A DNA stretch of 64,000 nucleotides from Streptococcus sanguinis (GTDB taxonomy: Bacteria > Bacillota > Bacilli > Lactobacillales > Streptococcaceae), in assembly GCF_900475275.1 (NCBI RefSeq), contig NZ_LS483364.1, positions 682,001 through 746,000 on the forward strand, in the 5' to 3' direction. The position numbers were made by a program, and so were the translations under genes. Below the pieces are notes generated by a model. It worked only from the letters and a program-made list of their open reading frames with translations, ran no database searches and had not been told where the DNA came from. This document shows, in pieces, positions 34,669 through 43,600 of the stretch. The first letter of the stretch is position 1. Every line of letters starts with the position of its first letter.

Positions 34669-36662
34669 TGTTTCGATTAGCAGCAAAATTGGCGGTATCC
34701 AATCTGATTAAGAACCGCCGTCTCTATTATCCTTTTGCACTGGCTACCTGTGTGGCTGTAGCCATTTCTTATATTTTCAACTCCTTGGCTTTTAATCCCA
34801 ATCTATCCAAAATGACAGGTGCCAGCTCTGTTATCCTCGTTTTGGTCCTAGGGGTTGTTATTGTAAACATCACAGCCGGAATTATTGTCTTTTATGCCAA
34901 TCAATTTGTTATGAAGAATCGCTCCAAGGAGCTGGGACTTTATGGCATGCTAGGTCTCAATAAACGTCATCTCTTTGTTATGACTTTTATTGAGCTTCTG
35001 ATTTTCGGGCTAATGGCTGTAATCTTGGGGCTGACTATTGGTGTTCTCTTTGACCAGCTGATTTATGCCTTTTTGCTCAAGCTCATGGGTACCAAGGTGG
35101 TTTTGGTTTCAACTTTCCAGCTACCGGTCTTGATTCTTGTTTTTATTTTCTATGGCTTTATTTTTGCAGGCTTGGTCTTTGTTAATGGTTGGCGAATTCT
35201 GCGTTTTGATTCTCTGAAGATGGCTAAGGAAAAGGCCAGCGGAGAGAAGAAGAGCCGGTTTTTACTGCCACAGACCTTTATTGGCCTGGCGGCTCTGCTC
35301 TACGGCTACTATCTGGCTCAGACTGTGCGTAATCCTATGGAGGCAATCTTCATCTTTTTTGGAGCAGTCCTCTTGGTCATTTTAGGAACATACCTGCTCT
35401 TTAATGCTGGTATTACAGTCTTTCTGCAGCTTCTGCAAAAGAACAAAAAGTATTACTACCAGCCCAATAATATGATTTCCGTCTCAAATCTTATTTACCG
35501 TATGAAGAAAAATGCAGTGGGGCTGGCTACTATTTCCATCCTATCAACAATGGTTCTAGTGACCTTCTCTGCCGGTATGAACATCTATTCTGGCGCGGAA
35601 TTTATGCAGAAACTTATGTTTCCGCATGATTTCTCTATCAATGGCGGTGTGAATGCAAAAAAAGAACAGCTGGATCAGGTCTTGACAGAGTTTGTAGCAG
35701 AGAATCAGCTGAAGGTCAAGCAACAGGAGACCTATCAGTTTTATTCAATGGGTGTCAAGAAGAAAGAGGGTAACAGTCTAGATATTTATCCTAAGGGACA
35801 ATGGACTGTGTCACCTAATACCTATATCTTGATGTTTTCCAGCGAGGATTACGAAAAGCTGACAGGAAAGGATCTATCTTTGCAGGAAAATGAGATTGCC
35901 GTCTTTAACAAGGGGGTGGATCTGGATTATAAGCAACCTCTGCAGCTGGCTGGCCAAAACTTGACGATCAAGACAGTCCTGTCTGAAGATTTTATTTTTC
36001 ACAAGATTCCAGATGAGTATAATATCATCATTCCTAAAGGCCTGTATCTAGTAGCCAAGGATCCTAGTCAACTCTTAGCTCATCAGATGGAGCAGCAAGC
36101 TATTAATCCTGTTCTCTATGGTAGTCTGGATATTGAAGCATCAGAAGATGAAAAGGCTAAGCTGGATACAATCTATCAAAAGAAAATGACGGACTATAAC
36201 CAGTCCCTGCCAGAAGGTGCCGGAGGTGTCCACGGTCAAACTGGTGTGATTGGCATACTTGAAATTAAGGGTATGCTAGGTGGTGTCTTCTTTATAGGGA
36301 TTTTCCTCTCTATTGTCTTCATGATGGGAACAGTGCTGGTTATCTACTACAAGCAGATTTCCGAAGGTTACGAAGACCGTGATCGCTTCATCATCCTGCA
36401 GAAAGTCGGCTTAGACGAGCAACAGACTAGAAAGACCATTCGTAAACAAGTACAGACTGTCTTCTTCCTGCCCCTAATCTTTGCTTTCCTTCATTTGGCT
36501 TTTGCCTATCATATGCTCAGTCTCATTTTACAGATGTTGGGCGTGCTCAACGCAAGTCTTATGTTAGTGGTGACTCTGAGGGTTTGCGCTCTGTTTATTG
36601 CAGTATATGTCGGTGTCTTTCTCATTACTTCTCGCAGCTATCGCAAAATTGTGGCCATGTGA
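34668..36662 (+). CDS. BceB-type ABC transporter permease, copy 2
   Basis: A 664-residue FtsX/BceB-family permease with about ten membrane segments and a large extracellular domain (about residues 310-530). It starts with GTG overlapping the bceA2 stop. The membrane parts and the C-terminal YYKQISEGYEDRDRFIILQKVG are similar to copy 1, but the extracellular domain is much less alike, so the two transporters probably handle different peptide antibiotics or divide sensing and detoxification. A terminator follows. Confidence 0.92.
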   Translation: MFRLAAKLAVSNLIKNRRLYYPFALATCVAVAISYIFNSLAFNPNLSKMTGASSVILVLVLGVVIVNITAGIIVFYANQFVMKNRSKELGLYGMLGLNKRHLFVMTFIELLIFGLMAVILGLTIGVLFDQLIYAFLLKLMGTKVVLVSTFQLPVLILVFIFYGFIFAGLVFVNGWRILRFDSLKMAKEKASGEKKSRFLLPQTFIGLAALLYGYYLAQTVRNPMEAIFIFFGAVLLVILGTYLLFNAGITVFLQLLQKNKKYYYQPNNMISVSNLIYRMKKNAVGLATISILSTMVLVTFSAGMNIYSGAEFMQKLMFPHDFSINGGVNAKKEQLDQVLTEFVAENQLKVKQQETYQFYSMGVKKKEGNSLDIYPKGQWTVSPNTYILMFSSEDYEKLTGKDLSLQENEIAVFNKGVDLDYKQPLQLAGQNLTIKTVLSEDFIFHKIPDEYNIIIPKGLYLVAKDPSQLLAHQMEQQAINPVLYGSLDIEASEDEKAKLDTIYQKKMTDYNQSLPEGAGGVHGQTGVIGILEIKGMLGGVFFIGIFLSIVFMMGTVLVIYYKQISEGYEDRDRFIILQKVGLDEQQTRKTIRKQVQTVFFLPLIFAFLHLAFAYHMLSLILQMLGVLNASLMLVVTLRVCALFIAVYVGVFLITSRSYRKIVAM

Positions 36663-36707
36663 TAGTAGAGACAGGCTTCATATACCTTTCATCTATTTTA
36701 AAGACTT

Positions 36708-36735
36708 AGGCTGAGATTTTTCTCAGCCTTTCTTT
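36708..36735 (+). terminator. Terminator of bceAB copy 2
   Basis: AGGCTGAGA (36708-36716) pairs perfectly with TCTCAGCCT (36721-36729) around TTTT, followed by TTCTTTTC. Confidence 0.88.
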
Positions 36736-36818
36736 TCGGTAAATTTCTGAGAAGGATTCCTAAAAGGGAGGAAATATGATAAAATAGGGCGTTAATGCAA
36801 TTAGGAGAATAAGAATAG

Positions 36819-38219
36819 ATGAATATATTTAGAAAAAAAGATGCTAGCAAGGACAGAACGGGCATGCGCCGTCACTTGAAAATTCCAGATCTGATTTTGC
36901 TTGGTATTGGAGCCATGGTAGGAACTGGGATTTTCACCATCACAGGGACCGGGGCGGCCAAATATGCTGGGCCTGCTCTGACTGTTTCGATTGTCATTTC
37001 AGCGCTTTGTGTGAGTATTTCGGCCCTTTTTTACGCTGAGTTTGCCTCACGGATTCCGGCCAATGGCGGAGCTTACAGTTATATTTATGCTGTTCTGGGA
37101 GAATTTCCTGCTTGGCTGGCTGGCTGGCTGACCATCATGGAGTTCATGACCGCTATCTCAGGTGTTGCCTCTGGCTGGGGCTCTTATCTGAAAGGATTGC
37201 TCAGCGGCTTTGGTATCCAGCTGCCGGCAGCCCTGAATGGCACTTTCAATCCCAAAGCAGGTACTTATGTGGACTTGCTGCCCATTCTGGTCTTGGCCTT
37301 TGTTACGGGAGTTGTCCTTTTGAACTCCAAGGCAGCCCTGCGCTTCAACTCAGCCTTGGTAGTCTTGAAATTCTCAGCCTTGGCGCTCTTTATCATTGCA
37401 GGATTTTTCTTCATCAAACCAGAAAATTGGTCTAACTTTGCACCTTTTGGCTTTGGAGAAATTTATGGCGGCAAGGTCGGCATTATGGCTGGGGCTTCAC
37501 TCATGTTCTTTGCCTTTCTTGGCTTTGAGTCCATTTCCATGGCGGTCGATGAAATTAAGGAGCCCCAAAAGAATGTTCCGCGCGGGATTGTTTTGTCCTT
37601 GAGCATTGTGACCATTCTCTATATTTTGGTGACCTTGGTCTTGACTGGGATTGTCCACTATAGCAAGCTGGATGTCTCAGATGCGGTGGCCTTTGCCCTG
37701 CGCAGCGTCGGACTTGGTTGGGCAGCTAACTATATCTCTGTCGTCGCTATTTTGACACTGATTACGGTCTGCATCTCCATGACCTACGCCTTGTCGCGGA
37801 TGATTTACAGTATTGCGCGTGATGGGCTCTTGCCTGGCTCTTTCAAGAAATTGACAGAGATCAGTCGGGTGCCAAAGAATGCCACGATTTTAGTAGGGAT
37901 TGCCTCAGCTGTTTGTGCAGGTATTTTCCCCTTGGCTAGCATCGCCTCTTTCCTTAATATCTGTACCTTGGCCTATCTGATTTTATTGGCACTTGCTGTC
38001 TTGAAATTGCGGAAAGATCAAGGAATGCCGAAAGCAGGAGAATTCAAAACGCCTCTGGTACCTCTGACACCGATTTTATCCATTATCATCTGCCTGTCCT
38101 TCATGACCCAGTATACCAAGGAAACCTGGCAAGCCTTTGGAATTGCCCTAGCGTTGGGAAGTCTCATCTATGCCTTCTATGGCTATAGAAACTCAGAAAT
38201 CGCTGTAAAAGAGGAGTAG
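36819..38219 (+). CDS. APC-superfamily amino-acid permease (cationic amino acid transporter-like)
   Basis: A 466-residue permease with twelve membrane segments. The N-terminal LLGIGAMVGTGIFTITGTGAA motif is the substrate-binding unwound helix of APC transporters, and FLGFESISMAVDEIKEPQKNVPRGI matches the CAT/YfnA group. It probably imports or exchanges amino acids; the specific substrate cannot be read from sequence. It follows the bceB2 terminator with its own -10 (TATGATAAAAT). Confidence 0.88.
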   Translation: MNIFRKKDASKDRTGMRRHLKIPDLILLGIGAMVGTGIFTITGTGAAKYAGPALTVSIVISALCVSISALFYAEFASRIPANGGAYSYIYAVLGEFPAWLAGWLTIMEFMTAISGVASGWGSYLKGLLSGFGIQLPAALNGTFNPKAGTYVDLLPILVLAFVTGVVLLNSKAALRFNSALVVLKFSALALFIIAGFFFIKPENWSNFAPFGFGEIYGGKVGIMAGASLMFFAFLGFESISMAVDEIKEPQKNVPRGIVLSLSIVTILYILVTLVLTGIVHYSKLDVSDAVAFALRSVGLGWAANYISVVAILTLITVCISMTYALSRMIYSIARDGLLPGSFKKLTEISRVPKNATILVGIASAVCAGIFPLASIASFLNICTLAYLILLALAVLKLRKDQGMPKAGEFKTPLVPLTPILSIIICLSFMTQYTKETWQAFGIALALGSLIYAFYGYRNSEIAVKEE

Positions 38220-38262
38220 GGATAAAGTATTGATATTAAAGAGAAAGAAGAAATAGAAAAGA

Positions 38263-38532
38263 ATGAAAAAACTTAACCTAACCCAAAAGAAGAAAATCTG
38301 GCTCTTTGCCCTTGCTTTTATCGCCCTGATCTTATTGGCGATTGTGATTAATATTCAGCTGAACCAGCCTGAAGATATGCATGCTGATTATGTTCGGCTT
38401 TGGAAGTCAAGGTGGCATGAGGAAAATAAAGACTGGCTCTATCCACTGAAAAATATCTGTCTTGTTATTCTGGCAGTTCTAGCTGGGTCTGGTTTGATGA
38501 TTGCATGTTCCAAGAGTGAGAGATGGAAATAG
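38263..38532 (+). CDS. Small two-helix membrane protein
   Basis: An 89-residue protein with a basic N-terminus, one helix at about 12-32, an extracellular loop rich in Trp and charged residues (VRLWKSRWHEENKDWLYP), and a second helix at about 62-82. I do not recognise it. The ribosome binding site is weak (GAAAGAAGAAAT). It lies 43 nt after the permease gene and may be co-transcribed with it. Confidence 0.6.
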   Translation: MKKLNLTQKKKIWLFALAFIALILLAIVINIQLNQPEDMHADYVRLWKSRWHEENKDWLYPLKNICLVILAVLAGSGLMIACSKSERWK

Positions 38533-38559
38533 GCTTCTGTAGATTTAAATGAAATCATC

Positions 38560-38633
38560 TTACAAAAATGTAAGATTAACGATAATAAATGTAAGGTAGA
38601 GACATGGAAAACGTGTCTCTATTTTGCTATAAT
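38560..38633 (+). promoter_or_regulatory. BceR-type compound promoter, site E (S41 peptidase gene)
   Basis: TTACAAAAATGTAAG (38560-38574), AATGTAAG (38588-38595), ACATGG (38602-38607), 20 nt, TATAAT (38628-38633). It is the strongest inverted repeat (TTACA-N4-TGTAA) and has the best -10 of the five sites. Confidence 0.75.
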
Positions 38634-38669
38634 CAGCTCAGGAATCTTAACAAGAAAGGTTGCGCGATT

Positions 38670-39614
38670 ATGAAAAAAGTCCTTTTAGGTTGCTTGGGAA
38701 CGGTGCTGATTTTGCTTGCTCTTTCAATAGGTTTTCTAGCCTACTTTGGTCCAGACTATGGCATTTTTCTTTTTCCACCTAGTCCGCAGGACTACGCTCG
38801 CTCGGTCGTGAAAAAGCTTGATTTCGGTCTTTATACGGGCAAAGACTGGGAAAATGAGAAAAAGAAAGCTTTAGAGAAGCTTGAATCAGCCAAGACTTAT
38901 CAAGACACCTATCCTGTCTTGGAAAAATTAACCAAAGAGGCTGGCGGGAAACATTCTTATTTTTTAAGTCCACAGGATAATCCCGAAAATAGTCCAGAAA
39001 GCAAAAATCAGCCTGAAGTGCAGAATAGAGAGGGTATTCTCTATTTAAAAGTTCCTGCTTTTACCGGTGATGCACAAGCGGCGAAGACTTATACCAACAA
39101 ACTGTCAGCAGCTCTTAAAAAGGATGATTATCAGGCAGTTCTTGTGGATTTGAGAGACAATACTGGCGGGAATATGTATCCGATGATTGCGGGACTATCC
39201 TCTCTTCTGCCTAATGAAGACCTCTTCCAATTCGTGTATAAAAACGGAAGCAAGAGCGCGGTTTCGCGATCAGATGTCCTTAAGCAGCTTGGTCTGGAGC
39301 AGACTGATGAGAAAGCAAAGAAAGTTCCGATAGCTGTACTTACCAATGGGAAAACAGGTAGCTCAGGAGAGATAACTGTTTTAGCTTTTAAGGGACTTGA
39401 AAATGTTAAAATTTTTGGTCAGCCAACGGCAAGCTATACTACGGGAAATAATTATTATCAACTATATGATGGAGCGGTTTTGCTCTTGACTACCTCGAGT
39501 ATCTTAGATCGCACGGGCAAGCTTTATGAGAATGAGGCAATTCAGCCCGATGTCCTAACAGACCAGCCTTTAGAAGAGGCGGAATCTTGGTTGAAGGGAC
39601 AGATAGGAGAATAG
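38670..39614 (+). CDS. Membrane-anchored S41-family (C-terminal processing-like) peptidase
   Basis: A 314-residue protein with an N-terminal membrane anchor or signal (about 5-27) and an S41 peptidase fold: VLVDLRDNTGGNMYP and the nucleophile region TNGKTGSSGEITVLAFKG, with Ser in GSSGE, then FGQPTASYTTGNN. There is no PDZ domain, as in tail-specific-protease relatives of Gram-positive immunity loci. The ATG at 38670 (after AGAAAGG) was chosen because an in-frame ATG at 38604 lies inside the promoter. Under a BceR-type promoter it could degrade incoming peptides at the surface (inference). Confidence 0.82.
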   Translation: MKKVLLGCLGTVLILLALSIGFLAYFGPDYGIFLFPPSPQDYARSVVKKLDFGLYTGKDWENEKKKALEKLESAKTYQDTYPVLEKLTKEAGGKHSYFLSPQDNPENSPESKNQPEVQNREGILYLKVPAFTGDAQAAKTYTNKLSAALKKDDYQAVLVDLRDNTGGNMYPMIAGLSSLLPNEDLFQFVYKNGSKSAVSRSDVLKQLGLEQTDEKAKKVPIAVLTNGKTGSSGEITVLAFKGLENVKIFGQPTASYTTGNNYYQLYDGAVLLLTTSSILDRTGKLYENEAIQPDVLTDQPLEEAESWLKGQIGE

Positions 39615-39621
39615 TTCATTG

Positions 39622-39645
39622 AAAGCAGTCAAAGAGACTGCTTTT
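39622..39645 (+). terminator. Terminator of the S41 peptidase gene
   Basis: AAAGCAGTC / GACTGCTTT with a 5-nt loop and a following T tract. An extended -10 (TGCTATAAT, ending 39655) for the next gene follows directly. Confidence 0.8.
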
Positions 39646-39677
39646 CTGCTATAATAAAGAGAAGAACGAGGTGACAA

Positions 39678-40103
39678 ATGATTCGTAAGATAAAACTAAG
39701 AGATGCTGCAGCCATTCAGTGGCTTAATGCTGAGTGTCTGGGCTATGACTTTGATAGGGAAGCGACGGAGGCTCAACTGAAGAGGCTACTAGAGAATGAC
39801 CAGCATTTGATTTTGGTAGCTGAAGAAGGCGGACAGGTCATAGGTTACGCTCATGCGGCTAGCTACGACTGTCTCTATTTCCCGTCCTTGCTCAATCTCT
39901 TGGCTTTGGCCGTCGCTCAGGATTTTCAGGGGCAGGGACATGGCAGAGCGCTGATGCAAGCTTTGCGTGAAAAGGGGAAAGAGGCTGGCTACACAGGAAT
40001 TCGAATTAATTCAGGCATTTCCCGCACAGCTGCCCACGAATTCTATCGCAGCCTCGGCTGCAGCGAAAAAGCAGACCAGAAACGATTTTATTGGGAGTTT
40101 TAG
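39678..40103 (+). CDS. GNAT-family N-acetyltransferase
   Basis: A 141-residue acetyltransferase. The acetyl-CoA site motif is VAQDFQGQGHGRALMQ (Q/R-x-x-G-x-G/A), preceded by LILVAEEGGQVIGYAHA and followed by INSGISRTAAHEFYRSLGC. The substrate is unknown. GAGGTGAC precedes the ATG. It is the first of three GNAT genes between 39 and 44.4 kb. Confidence 0.87.
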   Translation: MIRKIKLRDAAAIQWLNAECLGYDFDREATEAQLKRLLENDQHLILVAEEGGQVIGYAHAASYDCLYFPSLLNLLALAVAQDFQGQGHGRALMQALREKGKEAGYTGIRINSGISRTAAHEFYRSLGCSEKADQKRFYWEF

Positions 40104-40132
40104 AGAATTTAAGGAGAAAAAAATAGACGGTC

Positions 40133-41095
40133 ATGAGAAAAAAGAAGATAGTGTATGTTTTATTGAGTATTCTTTTATTGGGAGCTTTAGGTCTACTCTC
40201 CTTATGGGTTATTAAAATAAATACTAAAGTTTATACTGATATACGAGAAACAAAATTTAAGAGCATTCAGCTTTTTGATAACAATAAATTCGTGTTGGTC
40301 GCTGTGGATGAGAAAAATAATCGAGCTGATATTTACTATGGCCAAAATTATGTTTCAACTATTGCTGTTCATTCTTGGCGAATTGGAGAAGTTAAAAACT
40401 CTCCACCAATTGGGAAAGAAGAATACTATAAGATAATCAGCTACGATTTAAATAGCCCTAATCTATCAAGGAAAGAACTAGACCTGTATGAATTGCCTAG
40501 AATTCAGACACAAAAGTTTAGACTCAATGAAGTCTTAAGCAGTTATTATGGTAATGGGAAAGACTATATGGCACGAGACAATCTTTACCAATATGTTAAT
40601 GGAGAATATTTTGAGCAAAGTTTTTTACTGGATATTGATAATGAGGAGCTCTTTTTTAAAGATGTTGCTCAAAGAAGAAATGAGATGGCGACGAAAGATC
40701 CATATCGAAACAAAGTGAGTTTGACTCCTGGTGGACTAGGGGACAGCTTAAGTGCTCAGTTGAGAGAATACCATTTATTGCAATTGCGAGGGGCTATTAT
40801 TCCAGACTTAGATTCTGATAATAAAATTGATATTTCTAACACCAACTTTGCTCAGCTTTATCCAGAAGTAGCCAAAAATATGAAGGATATGACTCAACTT
40901 TATTTCCGGCCTGAGTAGTATAATCAGAAAGAATGGTTTGACAACCTTTTGCATTGGTTTGCACCTAAGGAACAGGATGTGATGGAGGTGTATGCGACAG
41001 ATTCTGCAACAGGTGAGAAAACACAAATCAAGTCATTTGATGACTATTTAGCATGGCGAGAAGCCCACCCAGAGGAGGTGAAAAAATATGAGTAA
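40133..41095 (+). pseudogene. Uncharacterised membrane-anchored protein interrupted by an in-frame TAG
   Basis: The intact part (40133-40918) encodes 261 residues, with an N-terminal helix (about 5-27) and an extracellular domain I do not recognise. The TAG at 40916-40918 is followed in the same frame by 58 more open codons (YNQKEWFDNLLHWF...) ending at TAA 41093-41095. That end overlaps the next gene's ATG by 8 nt, the normal spacing of coupled genes, so the original product was about 320 residues. Either a recent nonsense mutation or read-through; a sequencing error is also possible. The remainder may still make a shortened protein. Confidence 0.7.
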
Positions 41096-41552
41096 TAAAA
41101 TTGAACGGCTAACTCAACAGCATGCTTTAGAAATTGCCAATGATTGGCATTACGAGGCGCCTTATGACTTTTATGATATGAAAAATGATTTGGAAGATTA
41201 TGAAGAAATAGTCTCCCAAGAAGCGCGTAGAGACCGTTATTATCAAGTCCTGAGAGAAGGAGAACTCTATGGATTTTTCTGCTTGGAGCAGAAAGGAGAG
41301 CGAACTTTGGAGCTTGGTTTGGGGATGAAGCCAGAGCATTGCGGAAAAGGTCAGGGCGCGGGATTTCTGCAGGAAATTCTGGAATTTATCATGGCAAATT
41401 TGGCGCCCCAAGTCATAAGGCTATACGTGGTTGACTTCAATCACCGAGCCCAGCAGCTTTATCTCAACATGGGCTTTGAAGTGGTGAGGCGCATCCCGCA
41501 GGAAAGCAATGGCGATATTCATCTCTTTGTGGAGATGGTGAAGAAGGTCTAA
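41088..41552 (+). CDS. GNAT-family N-acetyltransferase
   Basis: A 154-residue acetyltransferase with the acetyl-CoA motif MKPEHCGKGQGAGFLQEI and a C-terminal VDFNHRAQQLYLNMGFEVV. The N-terminus (LTQQHALEIANDWHYEAPYDFYDM) is the arrangement of RimI-like streptococcal acetyltransferases. Its ATG overlaps the end of the interrupted upstream frame; GAGGAGGTG serves as ribosome binding site. Confidence 0.88.
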   Translation: MSNKIERLTQQHALEIANDWHYEAPYDFYDMKNDLEDYEEIVSQEARRDRYYQVLREGELYGFFCLEQKGERTLELGLGMKPEHCGKGQGAGFLQEILEFIMANLAPQVIRLYVVDFNHRAQQLYLNMGFEVVRRIPQESNGDIHLFVEMVKKV

Positions 41553-41682
41553 TTTTAGACTTTGTTGCAAAGCGTCAGATAAAATTATTGACAGTCAAGA
41601 AAAAGTCGTTCAATATACTTATGACTACTGGCGGCTAGTAGGGATTTTGTCAATGATTACCAATAAACAAAAGGAGAAAACC

Positions 41683-41919
41683 ATGACATTTGAAGAAATT
41701 TTACCAGGCCTTAAGGCCAAGAAAAAATATGTGCGTACAGGTTGGGGTGGAGCAGAGAACTACGTCCAGCTCTTTGACACGATTGAGCAGAATGGGGTGG
41801 CTCTCGAGGTGACACCTTATTTCCTCATCAATGTTTCTGGTGAGGGGGAGGGCTTCTCCATGTGGAGTCCGACTCCTTGTGATGTCCTCGCGACAGATTG
41901 GGTGGAAGTAGATGACTAA
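41683..41919 (+). CDS. DUF2829 protein, related to Thoeris anti-defence protein Tad2
   Basis: A 78-residue protein. The opening MTFEEILPGLKAKKKYVRTGWGG and the ending MWSPTPCDVLATDWVEVD are the DUF2829 pattern. The family includes phage Tad2, which sequesters the cyclic ADP-ribose signal of Thoeris defence. Here the gene is chromosomal, without phage genes nearby. The start at 41683 was chosen because AAAAGGAG precedes it. The last 8 nt overlap the SDR gene. Whether it binds a nucleotide signal is unknown. Confidence 0.75.
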   Translation: MTFEEILPGLKAKKKYVRTGWGGAENYVQLFDTIEQNGVALEVTPYFLINVSGEGEGFSMWSPTPCDVLATDWVEVDD

Positions 41920-42610
41920 GACGGTACTGGTGACGGGAGCTAGCTCTGGCATCGGCCGAGCTCAGGCTCTGACCTTTTTGGAAAATGGCTACCGGGTTTA
42001 TGGGGTGGACAAGGATGAAAATCCAGGCTTTCTAAATGAGCTACGTTTTGTCAAGCTGGATTTGACGGGTGATTTGACACCGCTCTTCACTAACTTACCT
42101 GAGGTGGATATTCTCTGCAATACAGCAGGTATCTTGGACGATTATCGTCCCCTACACGAGATAAGTGACGAGGACTGGGAGCAGATTTTTGCTATCAATC
42201 TGACCGCTACCATAAAAATCACTCGCTTTTACCTGCAGAAAATGTTGGAGAAAAAGTCCGGTATCATCATTAACATGTGCTCGATTGCTAGCTTTTTGGC
42301 TGGTGGCGGTGGTGCTGCCTATACAGCTTCTAAGCATGCTCTAGCCGGCCTGACCAAGCAGATAGCCTTAGACTATGCGGATAAAAATATCCAAGTCTTT
42401 GGTCTAGCGCCAGGCGCTGTTAAGACAGCTATGACTGCCGCAGATTTTGAGCCAGGCGGACTGGCAGACTGGGTTGCTGAGGAAACGCCGATCAAGCGTT
42501 GGCTGGATCCTCAGGAAGTGGCAGATGTCAGCCTCTTTCTAGCCAGTGGCAAGGCAGCTGCTATGCAGGGCGAGATTATCAAAATTGACGGCGGCTGGAG
42601 TTTGAAGTAA
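41912..42610 (+). CDS. Short-chain dehydrogenase/reductase
   Basis: A 232-residue SDR with the cofactor motif TGASSGIGRAQ (N-terminus), NTAGIL (NNAG variant with Thr), the catalytic Ser in MCSIASF and Tyr/Lys in YTASKHA. It resembles 3-oxoacyl-ACP reductases, but outside a fatty-acid cluster the substrate is unclear. It overlaps the DUF2829 gene by 8 nt, so the pair is translationally coupled. Confidence 0.9.
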   Translation: MTKTVLVTGASSGIGRAQALTFLENGYRVYGVDKDENPGFLNELRFVKLDLTGDLTPLFTNLPEVDILCNTAGILDDYRPLHEISDEDWEQIFAINLTATIKITRFYLQKMLEKKSGIIINMCSIASFLAGGGGAAYTASKHALAGLTKQIALDYADKNIQVFGLAPGAVKTAMTAADFEPGGLADWVAEETPIKRWLDPQEVADVSLFLASGKAAAMQGEIIKIDGGWSLK

Positions 42611-42619
42611 GGAAATAAA

Positions 42620-43600
42620 ATGTTTAAATGGGAAAAATGCAAGAAGATTTATCTAGTTTGTTTAGCTCTGCTATTTCTTATCTGGTTAAACAATACAAGC
42701 ATCTTTTCTAATAAAGATGGACAGGAATATAAAATCCTAGCTCATCGAGGACTTGCGCAGACCTTTGATGAATCTAAAGCAGACTGGGATAGCAATACGG
42801 CAGCCATGATTGACCCGCCTACGCATCCCTATCTTGAGAACACCCTTTCTTCGATGCAGGCGGCCTTTGACCTAGGAGCGGATGCAGTGGAGTTTGATGT
42901 GAAATTGTCCAAAGACCAGCAACTAGCAGTCTTTCATGATGCAACTCTGGAATTCAAAACTGGCATTGAGGGAGAAATTCAGGACTATACGATGGCTGAG
43001 CTCAAAAAGATGGATATCGGTTACGGTTATACGGCTGATGGCGGAAAAACCTATCCTTTTAGAGGAAAAGGAGTCGGCCAGATGCCCACAATAGATGAGG
43101 TTTTTGAGGCCTTTCCAGACAAGGAGTTTGTGATTGAGGTCAAAGACGGGAAATTAGAAACCTATAAAGTCTTGTGGGAAAAGCTAAAAACGCTCTCGCC
43201 CAAAAGGTTAAACAAACTCAGTGTTTGTGGGGCAAGCGAGGAAGGCGTTCATTGGTTGCGCAGTCAGAGCAGCAGTCTCAAGCTCTTGTCCAAAAATCGC
43301 ATGCTTAATGCTCTTATCCAATATGAATTATTGGGCTTTACGGGCTATATCCCTGAGGAAATGAAAAATGCAGAGCTGCGCATTCCTTTGAAATATGCCA
43401 AATTCTTATGGGGTTGGCCAAACAAATTTATGGAAAGAATGGAAGCTGTCAATACATGGGTTGAGCTAACAGCTGGCGGCAGCGATTTATCAGAAGGTTT
43501 CGATCATATCCATAGTCTAAAAGATATCCCAGAGGGCTTTGACGGCTATATCTGGACGAATAAAATCAATGAACTGCATCTGAAAGAAGGTAAAGAATGA
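42620..43600 (+). CDS. Membrane-anchored glycerophosphodiester phosphodiesterase-like protein
   Basis: A 326-residue protein with an N-terminal membrane helix (about 8-27) and a GDPD TIM-barrel: ILAHRGLAQ, ENTLSSMQAAFDLGADAVEFDV and LAVFHDATLEF carry the His, Glu and Asp catalytic residues. Such enzymes hydrolyse glycerophosphodiesters to glycerol-3-phosphate. The barrel seems short after EFVIEVKDG, so substrate scope may differ. It overlaps the following GNAT gene by 4 nt. Confidence 0.85.
   Translation: MFKWEKCKKIYLVCLALLFLIWLNNTSIFSNKDGQEYKILAHRGLAQTFDESKADWDSNTAAMIDPPTHPYLENTLSSMQAAFDLGADAVEFDVKLSKDQQLAVFHDATLEFKTGIEGEIQDYTMAELKKMDIGYGYTADGGKTYPFRGKGVGQMPTIDEVFEAFPDKEFVIEVKDGKLETYKVLWEKLKTLSPKRLNKLSVCGASEEGVHWLRSQSSSLKLLSKNRMLNALIQYELLGFTGYIPEEMKNAELRIPLKYAKFLWGWPNKFMERMEAVNTWVELTAGGSDLSEGFDHIHSLKDIPEGFDGYIWTNKINELHLKEGKE

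Noticed and set aside
40133..40918. The 261-residue frame as a complete gene.
   Set aside because: Possible, but continuation of the same frame to an 8-nt overlap with the next ATG makes a nonsense interruption more likely.
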